Assembly: GCA_019925105.1 (NCBI GenBank)
Contig: JAHGAU010000008.1
Location: 930,001-994,000, forward strand
DNA from: Niebla homalea
Taxonomy: Eukaryota > Ascomycota > Lecanoromycetes > Lecanorales > Ramalinaceae
Direction of reading: 5' to 3'
DNA: 64,000 nucleotides
This document shows positions 32,884-44,600 of this stretch, one piece after another (positions within the stretch are counted from its first letter, which is position 1; every line of letters starts with the position of its first letter). The notes below the pieces were generated by a model, which worked only from the letters and a program-made list of their open reading frames with translations, had not been told where the DNA came from and did no database searches. Position numbers and translations under genes: made by a program.

Positions 32884-34183
32884 GTTGGAAAAGATGTCAT
32901 AGCAAGTGAGGCAAGAATTCACAATACTGCTGTAGTTCTACCGAACCCTATCTCGGTGTCTCGTGCTTTATCGAAAGTTGGGGCACTCGTACTCGACTAA
33001 GTACGAAGTGAAGGACCGCAGGCAAAGGCTGTCGAATTTTAAAGTGGGTACAAAAACGAAAAACCAAACCCAAAAACAGGGTGGGGAGGGATGACACATG
33101 GGCTGCGGGCTGCCATTAATCAAGCCTCATGCTTGGAGCCTCCACGATGGATGAGTACGGATTACTGAATGATGGGATCCATGGACCATGGCTCCACTCA
33201 CTCTGATAGGGCTGGACAGAGAGTCAACGCTTTATTTATTCGGTCTCCCAACACAATTAATAAAGGGATAGGAGGGAGTCGAAGTCTGGACAAAGTTGGA
33301 AGCATGCCCATGGCTAGCCTAGGGAATACGTGGACACAGATAAGCTTGCTTATTGACCTATCTATTGTTAGGGAGCAATCCTTCTGGGTCTGATCAATTG
33401 CGTCACTCCGTACTTCCGTAACCTGAATCGATATCAGAGGACCACGTTGCGATGCATTAATATTCAGAAAGCAGAATTCCAACCTTCTTCCTTCTTTTGC
33501 CCACCCGACTTTTAAGGCATCGCACTTTGTATTTCGTGACTAGCCTTGGCTACGTGGAGATATCATGTGAAATGTTCCGAGAAATGTCCTGCAAGAAATG
33601 GCCATGAGCTATCTCAGTGTGTAAGTAAACAAAGTAAATAGTAATCTGAAGGAGACGATCGAGGGATCCTCGGATGTTGATTTTTGAATGTTCATTTACA
33701 GTACGGAGTATTAGAAGAATTAATTCCACGCCAAGCCCTCTAGTCTAAATCTAGCTAGAAGTCTAGGTTTCCCAGTGACCGAGGGACCCAGGTCAATTTC
33801 AGCTCGCTCCGGCCTCCGCCTCCAACCTTTCCTCTTCTCTCCTAATTACTTATTAGCAATCGAAGAAAACCAAAACATCTTGCTTCCTTTCGCTTGCCAA
33901 TTGGCATCTCCAAAGCTTTTCATCTTCATCTCCATCTCCATGACTTGAAAAAAAGTCAATTCAGCATCCAATTGCTCCCTTCGTGACGTAGGCTGTCTCC
34001 GTGACTGGCTTTGGACGCACTGCTCCAAAGACACTCGAGGAGGGCATCCCCAAGTCGTCAATCTGGACTACGACGCCAGGTCAGTCTTTACCAACACACC
34101 CCTCAATCAGTTGCTGATCCGATCCATCTACTGAAACCTATCAGAGTCCCGATTCCGTTCAGTTTTTTCCCTTCGGCATATAG
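32884..34183. promoter_or_regulatory. Divergent promoter, DUF8035-like gene / hex1
   Basis: 1.3 kb between divergent genes. Toward hex1 it becomes pyrimidine-rich (33820-33960), with a minimal ATG-ACT-TGA uORF at about 33951, followed by an ATG-free stretch up to 34183. Donor GTCAGT at 34081 and acceptor ATAG at 34183 are consistent with a leader intron of about 100 nt. Confidence 0.5.
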
Positions 34184-34712
34184 GGACGAGACTGAAGAAG
34201 AAACTACGCGTGTCAGGCTACAAGGAGAAACAAGGCAGCGAGAGCGCGTCGGACGGGAGGATCGTTACTCTTCCGTTTCTGCATCTCTTCCCGGCCGCAA
34301 CAATCGTACTCGCTACGACGAGGAAGAAGTCCGTATCTACGAAGAGGATCGTGATCGCCGTCCGGCTCGCAAAGAAGAGACTGTCATCTACGACAACGAT
34401 CAAGATCGACACCGTGACCATCGTCGTACCGAAGTCGACTTCTCAAGACAAAAGTACCTCATGCAGCAGCTGCCTGGCTATCAATCAATCCGCTAATCTG
34501 CCACCAGCCATCACGAGCCAGGCCGTCGTTTCACCGACACCAAGCTCGACGTAGAAGTCGATCGTCGCTATACCGATCTCGATCACACCGAAACCGATTA
34601 TCGCCGCCGCGTCCAGCCAACGTACGACGTCGAATACGAGCGCATTCGCCCCCGAGGACAGGAATTTGTTGAGGAGAAGGACATTGTAGTCGACCAGGAA
34701 CGAAAACACGGT
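34184..34712 (+). other. ATG-free open leader / N-terminal extension of hex1
   Basis: After removing intron 34454-34507, about 475 nt precede the short-form start with no ATG in any of the three forward frames, yet the hex1 frame is open throughout. The region would work as a uORF-free leader for the short form and as coding sequence for a long form. Confidence 0.6.
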
Positions 34713-35366
34713 ATGGGTTACTACGACGACGACGGACGTTACCACTCCTTCCGGCATGGGTTGGAAAAGGCCACTGACCGTGTCTTCCATCCCTTCCACC
34801 CTCACCACGAACGTGAGCGTGACGAGATCATCATTGAGAAGGAAGATCGCGACCGTGGTCCGACCCGTGTGCGTGATGGCGTGCGCGAACACGTACGATA
34901 CATTGAACGCGGTGGGGGGCCAAACACCATCACGGTGCCCTGCCACCATATTCGCATCGGAGACCTTCTGATCTTGCAAGGCCGTCCTTGCCAGGTTATT
35001 CGCATCACCACTTCCGCGCAAACAGGCCAGTATCGTTATCTCGGTGTCGATCTCTTCACCAAGCAGCTACAGGAGGAGTCCAGCTTTGTGTCCAACCCCA
35101 CTCCCTCGGTCATAGTACAGAATATGTTGGGACCCGTCTTCAAGACCTATCGTGTGCTCGATATGCGTGAGGATGGCCGCGTGGTGGCCATGACCGAAAC
35201 CGGGGACGTGAAGCAGGGCTTGCCTGTCATCGACCAAGGTGGCCTCTGGTCTCGTCTCAACGAATCTTTTGCCAACGGCCGAGGTAGCGTGAGAGTCATG
35301 GTGATCAATGACGGCGGACGAGAACTCGCTGTCGACTACAAAGTGATTCACGGCTCGCGACTGTAA
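34184..35366 (+). CDS. hex1: HEX-1, major Woronin-body protein
   Basis: Self-assembling peroxisomal protein that forms the crystalline core of Woronin bodies, which plug septal pores after injury. The certain short form starts at 34713 (MGYYDDDGRYHSF) and encodes 217 aa. It has the eIF5A-like fold: VPCHHIRIGDLLILQGRPCQ, GQYRYLGVDLFTKQLQEESS, MLGPVFKTYRVLDM, MTETGDVKQGLPVIDQ. It ends with the peroxisome signal SRL. Upstream, 34184-34453 and 34508-34712, joined across a 54-nt intron with branch GCTAAT, stay open in the same frame and encode a charged stretch (TRYDEEEVRIYEEDRDRRP, DVEYERIRPRG). This segment fits the N-terminal extension of alternatively spliced long HEX-1 forms. No ATG lies in it, so the long-form start must be in an earlier exon or be non-ATG. 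Confidence 0.93.
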
Positions 35367-35921
35367 ATACCATGGGTGCGTGGGCTCTCAAGTCTGGGCT
35401 CCTTTCATTGCACAGCTTCACAAGATTGATGACCAGTACTGCAAGAAGACTCAATGGGGAAAGAGGCCAGGAGAGAGTAAGGTCATGCATAATGCGTCAA
35501 ATTGCTCTCAAATATGGGAGGCTAATAGCCAGATTGACTGTGATATGTAGAACAATAGCCTGACTCCCCAAATAAATTGCAAACACAGCTGAATCATGGC
35601 GTGAAGCCGTCAAATAGATCACATGAAATGCAACCTTGGTCCACAGGATTTTTCGCATGTGATCATCCCTTTCGACAATCAGTAGATATACGCATTATAT
35701 GGCGTTACATATCATGACATGGAGATGTGATGAGCAGATCCTCCGTAACCAGCCGTACACTCCCACTCCCAAACGCCACCACCCTCCGTTTTCATGAGTC
35801 GCATGCATGCACAATCAAGTCTCCTAAGCTCAAGATGTCTGCATCCTGGATATGGTAGGCGGCGAATGTTATCATCGCGCCGCTTCCTTCTGGCCTTCTA
35901 TCCAATAGTAGTCACCCTTTC
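35367..35921. other. Convergent 3' intergenic region
   Basis: 555 nt between hex1 and the BIM1-like gene. AATAAA at 35571-35576 is a possible polyadenylation element for hex1. Nothing else was recognised. Confidence 0.5.
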
Positions 35922-36746
35922 TCATCCTAATGTTGACCAAGCCAGTGCTGCAGCGAATGGTATAGAAGCCATCCACAGTGCTCTCGAGCAGCCGGCGGCA
36001 GCGTCGGAAGTCAAGCTTGACGTGCTGTAGACAAAGTCGAATTGAATATTGGAAGTATTGGCACACTTCTCTGGTGTCACTTCCAGTACGTCTTCGGGTT
36101 CAGCAAAGGTGATGTCAACACACTAGACGTTCGTCAATTAGCCCGCTGCAGGGAGATTACTACTTGACATGAATACGGGAGCTTACGCTGTACAAGGAGG
36201 CACCGTGTTGAGCAGCCTCGATGACCTGGATGGTCGCATTCTGTCCCACGGTCGCGGTATAGTTTGCAGGGAGCGGCACTTGGGGCATGCAGATGCTTCC
36301 ATTATAACGATCATTGTCCGGACCAGTGATGCCGAACATGGGTTGCATGACCATAGAGTAATTCTCCGGCACAGTGCCGTCCCCCAGGTTGATGTAGATG
36401 AAGGCTTGGGAATGACCAGCGAACCAGCCGGGTTGGAAGCCCACAGCACCACCTTTCACGGGCCATTTGGTGCGGTTGTTCGACAAGGGCATTCCTCCAC
36501 CTGGGAGAGGATATCAGCAACATGGGGATCAGGCAGGATGGGAAGCAGCATACATGGATAGATCCATTGCATGCCATATGGGTATGTATTGTCGGATCCA
36601 ACGCCTAATCCTGCGGACTCCCCTATGGTGCCGTTCGTCTGTAGATTGTCGCCTCTCCAGCCTGGATAGGTTATGACGGTGTGAGCGGAGGTGAGGGTGG
36701 AGAGCAGGGAGAGCAGGACAACAGCGGCGAAGGGAGTCCGGAGCAT
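35922..36746 (-). CDS. BIM1-like (X325, LPMO-like) GPI-anchored copper protein
   Basis: Secreted copper-binding protein of the X325/BIM1-like family. It resembles lytic polysaccharide monooxygenases in fold but in characterised members serves copper acquisition or wall functions rather than polysaccharide cleavage. Three exons close 235 aa: 36746-36554, 36500-36187, 36122-35922 (introns 53 and 64 nt). The signal peptide, about residues 1-21, ends TLTSA, leaving His22 as the mature N-terminus (HTVITYPGWRGDNL), as needed for a copper site. Other conserved features: YPCGGMPLSNNRTKWP, a second His in GHSQAFIYINLGDG, and an Asp in CVDITF. These match the known His/His/Asp ligand set. The C-terminus (ALWMASIPFAAALAWSTLG) is a hydrophobic GPI-attachment tail. 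Divergent from the SRR1-like gene. Confidence 0.9.
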
Positions 36747-37543
36747 GGCGAGAGAGTGACCAATGTAGCTAGGAAGGATGGTCTGGAGTAGTCGCAAGAC
36801 TCAAGCGATCGACGTCGGTGAAGATAATGATGGCTTTGACGATGGAGAGCAAGCCAGGTGGGTGGTAGCAAGAGATCAGTCCTGAAACGATGATAAAAGC
36901 GCGCAAAGGCTGTCAGAAAAGAGAAGATGAGTGGAGTGAATGGGGGAAGGTCTCTATCCGCAGATGGGCCATTGAGAAATTCTAATAATAATGGACGTAT
37001 GCAGGCGCACAATTGGACGAAGTGGATGAGACGGTAAAGGTAAGCAGCAACAGGCATGTTCTCGGCGGCAAGCCAAGGTGAGGTGCAAACTGCAAAAGCA
37101 CAATTGGCCCAATTGATGCAGGAAGTATCGAATCAAGTGTCAGCTGCAGGTCTTTGAGGAGGGGAATAGGGATGGCTTCAGCGGTTGCACGTCCTCGTCA
37201 ACAAGGCCCTTGGGGCCCTCAACCTTAAGGGACGGGGCACGATTTTGCAAATGATACGACCAATGAGGTATTGAGAATGGGCATCTGGCACATCAGTCTA
37301 GACTGCACTTGATCATAGTCTCGGAACCTCGATTTATCATCTTGTTAGTCTGTGTCGTGGTGAAGATCTGGCGCTTAGAGCTGAATGACTCGATGTCATT
37401 GGCTGATACAGCAAGAAGCTGGCACTTGGCACTTCTTTATCGATAGACTATCTCGTCCTGTCCGAAACATATAAAAATTGTTGTGTGCAATTTCGCTATC
37501 CATATTGCACCCAAATCTTCCCTTCCGTTCCAAGAGTGGGTCT
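36747..37543. promoter_or_regulatory. Divergent promoter, BIM1-like / SRR1-like genes
   Basis: 797 nt between divergent start codons. Polypyrimidine stretches lie upstream of the BIM1-like ATG on its strand. No recognised motif or RNA gene. Confidence 0.5.
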
Positions 37544-38380
37544 ATGTCCAAGTCTTCTAGAAAATCCAAGGGTGCACAAGACAAGCGGCAAAAATTCGTT
37601 GACCCTCAAGGTTGGACGCACGTCGTCCGCGGTCCCAAGCTTGGGCTTGCTCATCCACGTCTTGAGACTGCCGTTGATAGATTCAGTATTAGCTCTTCGC
37701 CAGATGTCATTGATTTGCACCAGACACTCCAACGGTATCATAGAATATGGTCCAGCTCTCCCGCCTGTGATAAGCTCCTGACACTGATGGAGCAAAATGT
37801 CCTACCAGCCGTGGATACGACCATCCACAAATGCGTATGTCTAGGTCTAGGTAGCCTATCAGACGGTCGTGAATCGTCTAGATTTCAATTTGCCACTCTT
37901 TCAACTATGCTTCAATTGCTCAATCAAAAGAGCAAACTTGATCAAGTCGTCTTTCAGGATCCAGCCTTTACGCCCTCTGATATTGAATTTCTGGAAAGTC
38001 AAAACCATACCGTTGTTGCATCTCCCGCCGCTTTTGATCTCGTTGACCAGCATACATTCTTATTCGCTCCCCACCTGGAACACCAACACTACGCAAAGGC
38101 CGTGGAAAAGCAGGTGCCCGCAATCACGATTGGCAGTGATGTTGATGTCTTGCTCGGAGGCACTTTCACCCAGAATGATCGCCAAGTAGGAATCAGTGAC
38201 ATGGAAACCATCCTACAGCGTTTCAGTGAGGGGACTGAATGTCATCCAATGCCGGATTTGGGGCAAGATCCTTGGTGCTTGTTCACTACGCTCTACTGGA
38301 GATCCCATCACGCAGTTACCGGATACGTTTCGAATGAGCCAGCTGTATCTGAGCACGTCTCACGGGTCATGGAGTATTAG
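37544..38380 (+). CDS. SRR1-like domain protein
   Basis: Intronless, 278 aa from the ATG at 37544 (MSKSSRKSKGAQDKRQKF). A longer frame with an ATG at 37478 exists but reads as non-conserved leader. The basic N-terminus leads into FVDPQGWTHVVRGPK. The SRR1-like domain follows (CVCLGLGSLSDG, FQFATLSTMLQLL, VFQDPAFTPSDIEFLES, TFLFAPHLEHQHYA, IGSDVDVLLGG). The family is named for Arabidopsis SRR1 and occurs across eukaryotes, where it is linked to regulation and haem-related phenotypes. The molecular function in fungi is not defined. Its stop lies only 135 nt from the convergent btgC stop, so the transcripts probably overlap. Confidence 0.88.
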   Translation: MSKSSRKSKGAQDKRQKFVDPQGWTHVVRGPKLGLAHPRLETAVDRFSISSSPDVIDLHQTLQRYHRIWSSSPACDKLLTLMEQNVLPAVDTTIHKCVCLGLGSLSDGRESSRFQFATLSTMLQLLNQKSKLDQVVFQDPAFTPSDIEFLESQNHTVVASPAAFDLVDQHTFLFAPHLEHQHYAKAVEKQVPAITIGSDVDVLLGGTFTQNDRQVGISDMETILQRFSEGTECHPMPDLGQDPWCLFTTLYWRSHHAVTGYVSNEPAVSEHVSRVMEY

Positions 38381-38515
38381 CTCATGGACTCTCTGTACAT
38401 TTTACAAGCTCCTCAACTAAGACGTATTAAGTTGTACAACATAGGGCATACGAAATTTCCAACCACCACGCTATGCTTCCAAAGCAACGCTATCTCATCC
38501 ATTGTGTCTTTGATT

Positions 38516-40981
38516 CTAGCCAATCGTTTTGCCACCGCAATCCGGGATCGTCAATCCGGGCTTCAACTTCCTACCAGGATCCATGAGACCCCATTGGTCC
38601 TCCCATGACTTCCCCTTGGTATTAAATCGCACCTTCCAAGGTTCGTCAAATGCCTCAAACCTGCAGGGACCTGGTCAGCTACGATCTCCGCCTTGGCAAG
38701 ATCAGGAGCTGAACGTTACTGACCAGAAGTAGTTTGTTGAGTTGGCTAGACTTTGGCAGATGAAACTATCCATGAAGGTGTTCATCTCATCAATGCCGGC
38801 CACGCTCCCTTTGGCGCATTGGGTCGCATCAGTTCCACAGTCAGTGCCGCCGCCACTCGGCCAGCCAACTTCGCTAATGACATTCTTTTTCATTGTGTTC
38901 TGAGTCAGGCTTATATCATGGCCTTGCCAGAAAGTCCACGTCCATCCCTGGTTTCACGTCGCATGTCAGCTGAAAGGACGGATTCACATCATTGCTCCGA
39001 CACTGCGCCAGGGCAGAGCAGACGGCCGTGGATATCTAATGCTTGAAAGGATCATTCGCTATGGCGACTTACCGACGCTTCCTCTGCTGTAACGCCAGCA
39101 AAAAACGGATGGATATTTGACATGACCACATCAACTTTATCGGCCAGTTCAGCTGTCCAGTCATCGCCTAAATCCGATGTTGCCACAGGCAGGTCGATCT
39201 TGTTCTTCGTAAAATTCTGCTTCGTGTCGGACAGAATTTCTCCAAGTTGATCGATCGTCATATCTTGTGATTGAAGCGAGTCAGTGAGGGTGCTTGGCCA
39301 TCAGAACAGCAATCGAACCAAAGCCTTTGAAAGCCCGTGATTCGCCTGCAGAGCCAAGGCATCTCATGTGTCAAGAGATTTCATGCGCACCTTTTCGATA
39401 CAAGACCTCATTCCCGATGATCACACCTGCAAAAGGATCTGCACCATTCTTTGCCTGGGCAAAATAAAGATTTAGCATTGATCTCAGGAGCAACTTGCGC
39501 TTGCTGCTTACGAGAATATCATTCATTGCACCGAGTCCACGATCAGTCGTAGTCTGATTGCCATCGAGCCAAACTCCTAGCCATACTTTAATGTCAGGTA
39601 GGGCTAGCTTCGAGATGGCATGAAGCACCATCTCGGTCTGGTTGCAGTCTGTGCCGTAGAGACGGATAGTATTGGTGAGCTGCGACAGAACTGCAACATC
39701 TCTAGTGACGTTATTCTGGCTCGGTGGATAGGTCAGACAGTCCGGGTACTGAGCACCGAAAGGCGTGTAATCGATCCCTGGAAACACTCTATGTAATTCG
39801 GCATTGTTCATTAGCTTCTTGATCTCTGCCGAATCCTTGTCCAAGTCGCCACTGCTGTCATCTTTCGCTGCTGATATCGATGACGTGGAATGGTCGTTAG
39901 CGTCGTTCGACTCCTTACTCTTTGTGGCACCGATTGCACCTCCAACCACAGCGCCAATGATAACCAGGGCAATCAGAGTCCCGATAATCCATCGCAGCCG
40001 CTTTCTCCCCGACGTTTGCCGCCTAAGCCACTCGCTTTTTTCAGCCCCAGACTGATCCATTGGTGGGGCGCCAACTGGGCCATACTGCCCGCTAGCATCC
40101 CTACTGGCTTGTGGAGTCACATTGCGCCCCACGAGGCCGCCAAGGGCCCCAACAAGCCCGCCAGTACCAGTAGCAGCAGGAAGATCGCCCTGAGATTGGC
40201 TACTCAAGCCAAGTGCAGATCGCCTCTGAGGGACCGGTGGAGCCATCATATCATCTCCGTCATCATCGATCTCCTCGGGATTGATATCAGCGCGCGAGAC
40301 CCGGGGATCCCAGATGGTGGAATAGCGATTGTAAGGGTTATCAGTGTAGGGATGGCCTCTGATCGCTGCCGGATCTTGAAGCATACTGGTGTTCGATAGC
40401 GGTTGCTTGGGCGGTGGCCGGCTGGGAGATTGGCTCAGAGACCTTCTGCCATCCTCGAACGGGTCCGACCTCCTGGAAGGCGCGGGGGACTCGAAAGGGT
40501 CACTTCCGTACGACTCTCTGAAACGAGGCTCGGGTATATAAGGCATATCTGAGCCTGTTGTGTTGAAAGCACGCTCGGTCGGGATCTGCCCTGGTTGTTG
40601 ATATCTTCCGGCTTCCTTCACAGCATCCAGGCCACTTTCCCGTTGGTGTGTGTTTGCGACTCCAAGAGCAACGCCAGCTATTCCACCTCCTACAGCACTC
40701 TCCCCCATGTTGTCGGCCCCTGGAGTCGTAGTAGAGGCCGTTCTATTCGAAGTGGTGTGGTTCAGCTGCTCTTGTCGAGTATTGAGCGTTGGCAGGTTGT
40801 AAGATGAGGTAGGATGAGAACGATGTGCTGGCGTTGGCGGTGGACCATTCCCTGTGGATTGATCGGAAGGGTCTGCATGATGTAGCGTTGATCTTGGGTT
40901 TGTTGCAAATGCATTTCCGCTCAGACTACCTTCTCTATCGTCGTCATCGAAAGAGAAGCTGTGTCCCAGCTGCCTTGCCAT
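38516..40981 (-). CDS. btgC: BtgC-type membrane-anchored endo-1,3-beta-glucanase (GH17)
   Basis: Type II membrane protein with a GH17 domain that acts on beta-1,3-glucan at the cell wall. Five exons close 697 aa, similar to Aspergillus BtgC: 40981-39512, 39454-39391, 39263-39073, 38947-38724, 38660-38516. The start [15 protein letters not shown] was preferred over an in-frame ATG at 41047. Residues 1-325 form a Pro/Ser-rich cytoplasmic tail. A transmembrane segment lies at about 328-352 ([20 protein letters not shown]). The extracellular catalytic domain follows, beginning [16 protein letters not shown]. The acid/base Glu is in [10 protein letters not shown] (about 507) and the nucleophile Glu in [12 protein letters not shown] (about 600). 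The terminus [17 protein letters not shown] is typical. Two introns are about 125 nt, longer than usual here. Confidence 0.95.
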
Positions 40982-41674
40982 GTTCTTCGAAATCGAGACG
41001 TAGAGGTTCAAGAATGATGAGGCTGGCAGGTTACTGTGTTTAGACAAAGTCCATGTTCAGCCCAGCTTTCCCTCGTTCTGTATTTGGACCTCGCAAGGCT
41101 TGACCACCGATAGACAGTGCCAGGACGGAGAAGAGAGCTGCCCTCCAAGTCAACAGATATTGTCACGAGAAATCACTGGGACACGATGAGTACGACAAAG
41201 TTCTGGTTCAGTGGATGTTACGGTGGGTGCTAAAAATAGAGGCTCGTGTTTAGCCTTGTTTACGGAATCCGCTGGGGAAACGTGCGGCGCACTACTCAGC
41301 GCCACGTTACACTACTCACCATACAACTCACACCGAGTATGTAGTCATGTCCCGGAAAATCATGGTCTATTTCCCAGTCTGCTACGCTGGCCAGTGGATG
41401 GCGCAATATTCAGTATTCACAAAGTCTGGATAACTATGTCAAGCGATATATACAGGAGCTGACCACACCATAATTAGGTCTCTGCGTAAATAGAACCTTG
41501 CCTGGGAGGAATTTGAATGCTGCCGCCGTTGACAAATTTTACACCGTTGAGCTTAAAGCTATCAAAGCTATCAGGTGTCCGGGGTATCCCAAAAGAAAAT
41601 CAACAAGGACATTTCCCAAAATAAGAAAGTAGAACCTGCGCTGTGGCGATGTAATAAACAAGGTGAGCAGGTGT
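40982..41674. other. Intergenic, upstream of btgC
   Basis: 693 nt between two minus-strand genes: the promoter and leader of btgC and the 3' end of the large disordered-protein gene. No coding signal was seen. Confidence 0.55.
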
Positions 41675-44600
41675 TCAAGCATGCAGTCCGAATGCCTTGC
41701 GAAGCATCGGGAATTTCTTTTTCTTCGCTGCCTTGACCGCTCCATCCGTAGGTGGAGGGATGATGGTTCTCGCGCCTTGTTCCGTCACTCGCCGACCCCC
41801 AGCATCTGGTCGGTTGATTGGCGACCTGGGACCGGGGCCATCAGATGTTCGAGGTCGGCTGGCCGGTGCGCGCTTCGCTTGTCCCAGTAGGTTCCCAGAG
41901 GGCCAAGAGACATCACCCGTGCTCGTCAATCTTTTGGGCGTGTTACGTCGTTGTAGCTTTGGACTCTTGGGACTTGGGTGCGCATTGCCTGGCTGGCTTG
42001 TGCCTGTCGTGCCAGGAGAGCCGATGGCTGGTGCTACTGCATTCTTGGAAGGCGTAGCCCTGGTGCTAGGTACAGCAGCCTCCCGCACATTACCCATTGG
42101 AGCGCTCAGTTGGGGAGAACGTTCAGTCGCAGGCTGGCGGGTGCGGGACGCCTCGTCCTTCCGTCTGCTGCCAAGGCCTCCGAAAAAAGAGCGCTTTTTG
42201 CGATCCTTCTCTGCTGCCTTTTTGGCCTGTAAGCCCATCCCCATGCCACTCGTTGCAGTTTCCCCACCGAGAGTAACGCGAAGAGATCCCGAGGCGAGCG
42301 CATGGCCTTCCGGGAGGGCACTGCGCGCACTTATGCTCGTGGGTTGCGTGTCATTCGATTTGCCGCTGGTGGGTCCTCGGACATTCTCGGTGGACGAATC
42401 CTCCAGATCAGTAGAATCACCTTCATCGATCCGACGTGGTATGCCCCGAACTGGGGCAAGACTCTCCGGATCATCATCGTCGCTCGAATCTACGAAGCGA
42501 CTGCTCCTCATACGAGGTAAGTCGTCGTCACTTGAATCTCCGAATCGACTAGAGTATGTCGAAGTGTTCATTCCTGCAGACTTCACTTCGCCAGTTTTCG
42601 GTTTCGAGCCTAAACCAAAACTGAACCTGGAAGGCGATTTGGTGCGGCCTGCCGTGGTAGAATCTATAGAATTGCGAAGTGACTTCGGTTTGGTCTTGCC
42701 AGAATCAAGGGAGCTCCTCATCGAAGTTCTCATGCCACCGCCGGGACCAACAGAACTGAACGGCCGCCGACCCGTGCGAATAGCAGGGGAGGCAGCCCGG
42801 GAACCGAGAGACCCAGCACGATCGGTATACTGAGAAGCGTCTCTGCTCGTACTTTGACTCCTCATTGTTCGCTTCATTTGGTACCGACCAGAATCTGTTG
42901 TTGATGCACGGACTCTCTTGAAACTGCTGTCAGAGTCGCTTTCATTGGCCACCTTGGATTTAGCCGTGAGGCTTTTTTGGCGTGTAGTCACTGGTGTTAT
43001 GGAAGGCTTGGAATGGGTGCCAGAGCCTGCGGTAGCAGGGCCAGTTTTCACGACCGTCGAATCCCTGCTATAGTCAATCATGGGGACTGCAGAGGTCGCA
43101 CGAGTCTTTCCACGCAGGGAGTCCCTCGGATCTGGTGACTGCGTGTGAGGTGACTGCTTCATCCCTCCTGGCTCTGACTTCGGTGGCGGCTGCTTAGCGC
43201 TTCGGTTGGTAGAGATTTCGGCATTTGAACGTGGACGAGCCTTGGATCTATCGTTCTGCCCTGCAGAAGCTATACTTTTGGGATTGGTTGTGCCTGCCGC
43301 CGTGGTAGGAATTTCACTGGGCTTGGGATGCGACTGGGCGTTCTTGTTCTTCTTCTTCCTCTTGCCTACCGAGTCTTTCCCTCTCATGGTACGGTCCGGG
43401 ATGATGGGCTCATCGACTGCTCCTGGGAGAGCTGCATGCTCCAGTTGCTGTTTTCGTGCTTGCGACAGCCCTGACCAGTATGCTTGGGCCCCCTCCCAAT
43501 CACCCTCTTGAGGTGGCTCCACATTCTCAGTACCGTGATTCGCTAACGTCAGTCTCAGTGCAGGTCGTTCCGTCGAGCTTGGGATTGGGCTGGTTGGAGG
43601 CGACTTAGGCGCTGTTGAGAAGTCAGGACTGGCCGGGCTTTCAACGATAGCGTTGATTGACCCAAATCCATCTCCTTCGTTCTCGCTCTGGTCCTCAGCC
43701 GCATCACTGTAAATACTGCCATCATCTGCTGACTCCTCACCACTGTGAGTATCGATCTGGGTACGCAAAGCTTCTGCTACTTCGCCAACGTGTGGTGATC
43801 CTGCTTCGTGCTGGGACGCAGCTTCTGCAGGCTCAGGTTCCGCAATTCCAACGGTCGCAGGAGTGACAGGCGTGGATGGGCGGTCTGGGTCTTGAGCAGG
43901 AGGAGGATCCTCATGAGCAGCGGATGTTAAGGATGCTGAATTTGGAATAGACCTTTTGGCTACAGCATCATTCTCTTGCTCCCCTTCTTCCGGCTTTGTG
44001 GTTGATACCACACCTGGCGCTGGGAAGCCCCCCGGCATTCCAAGCCATCCGTTCTGGTCGTTCGTATTTTCAATGCCCGGAGTCGCAGGCAAGACCGATA
44101 TCGATGGCACAAGACCGCTAGAATCTTCCACTTGTTCCGGAGCGTGTGTGGATTGATTGACGACTTCGGGCATAGCATCTTTTGTCAGACCTTGTGTTGT
44201 AATCACATCGGAGCCCAAGCCTTGCTCATCGACGGAGTGTTGACTGCTAGAGACACTGTAATTGCTCGTGGAATTCGCAGGAAGGGAAGAGTCCGATTGT
44301 CTTGGGTCGGCAGTCTGGCCGCGACCCACTGGACTTGGAGCTCCGACTTCCTTGATAGTGGGGTCTTGAGTCACTGGAGCGACCGCAGAAGCATCAGAAG
44401 AGATCCGCTCCTCCTGAAAGGCTGACACCCCTTGATCTGCAGAAGCTACTGTGGGCTTCCTCAGGGCAGGCTCTGCCTGCTCTTTCTTGTTGCGAACACT
44501 TCCGAAGGACGGAAGAACTGGTGTTGGCTGAATAGCTTCGTCGCCCGGCTCGACTTCAGGCGGACTAAGCTTCATTACGTTGTCTAAGGAAGAGCCCCAA

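Noticed and set aside
41697..42833. 378-codon plus-strand ORF
   Set aside because: Lies fully antisense to the large disordered-protein gene, whose skewed codon use opens the opposite frame.
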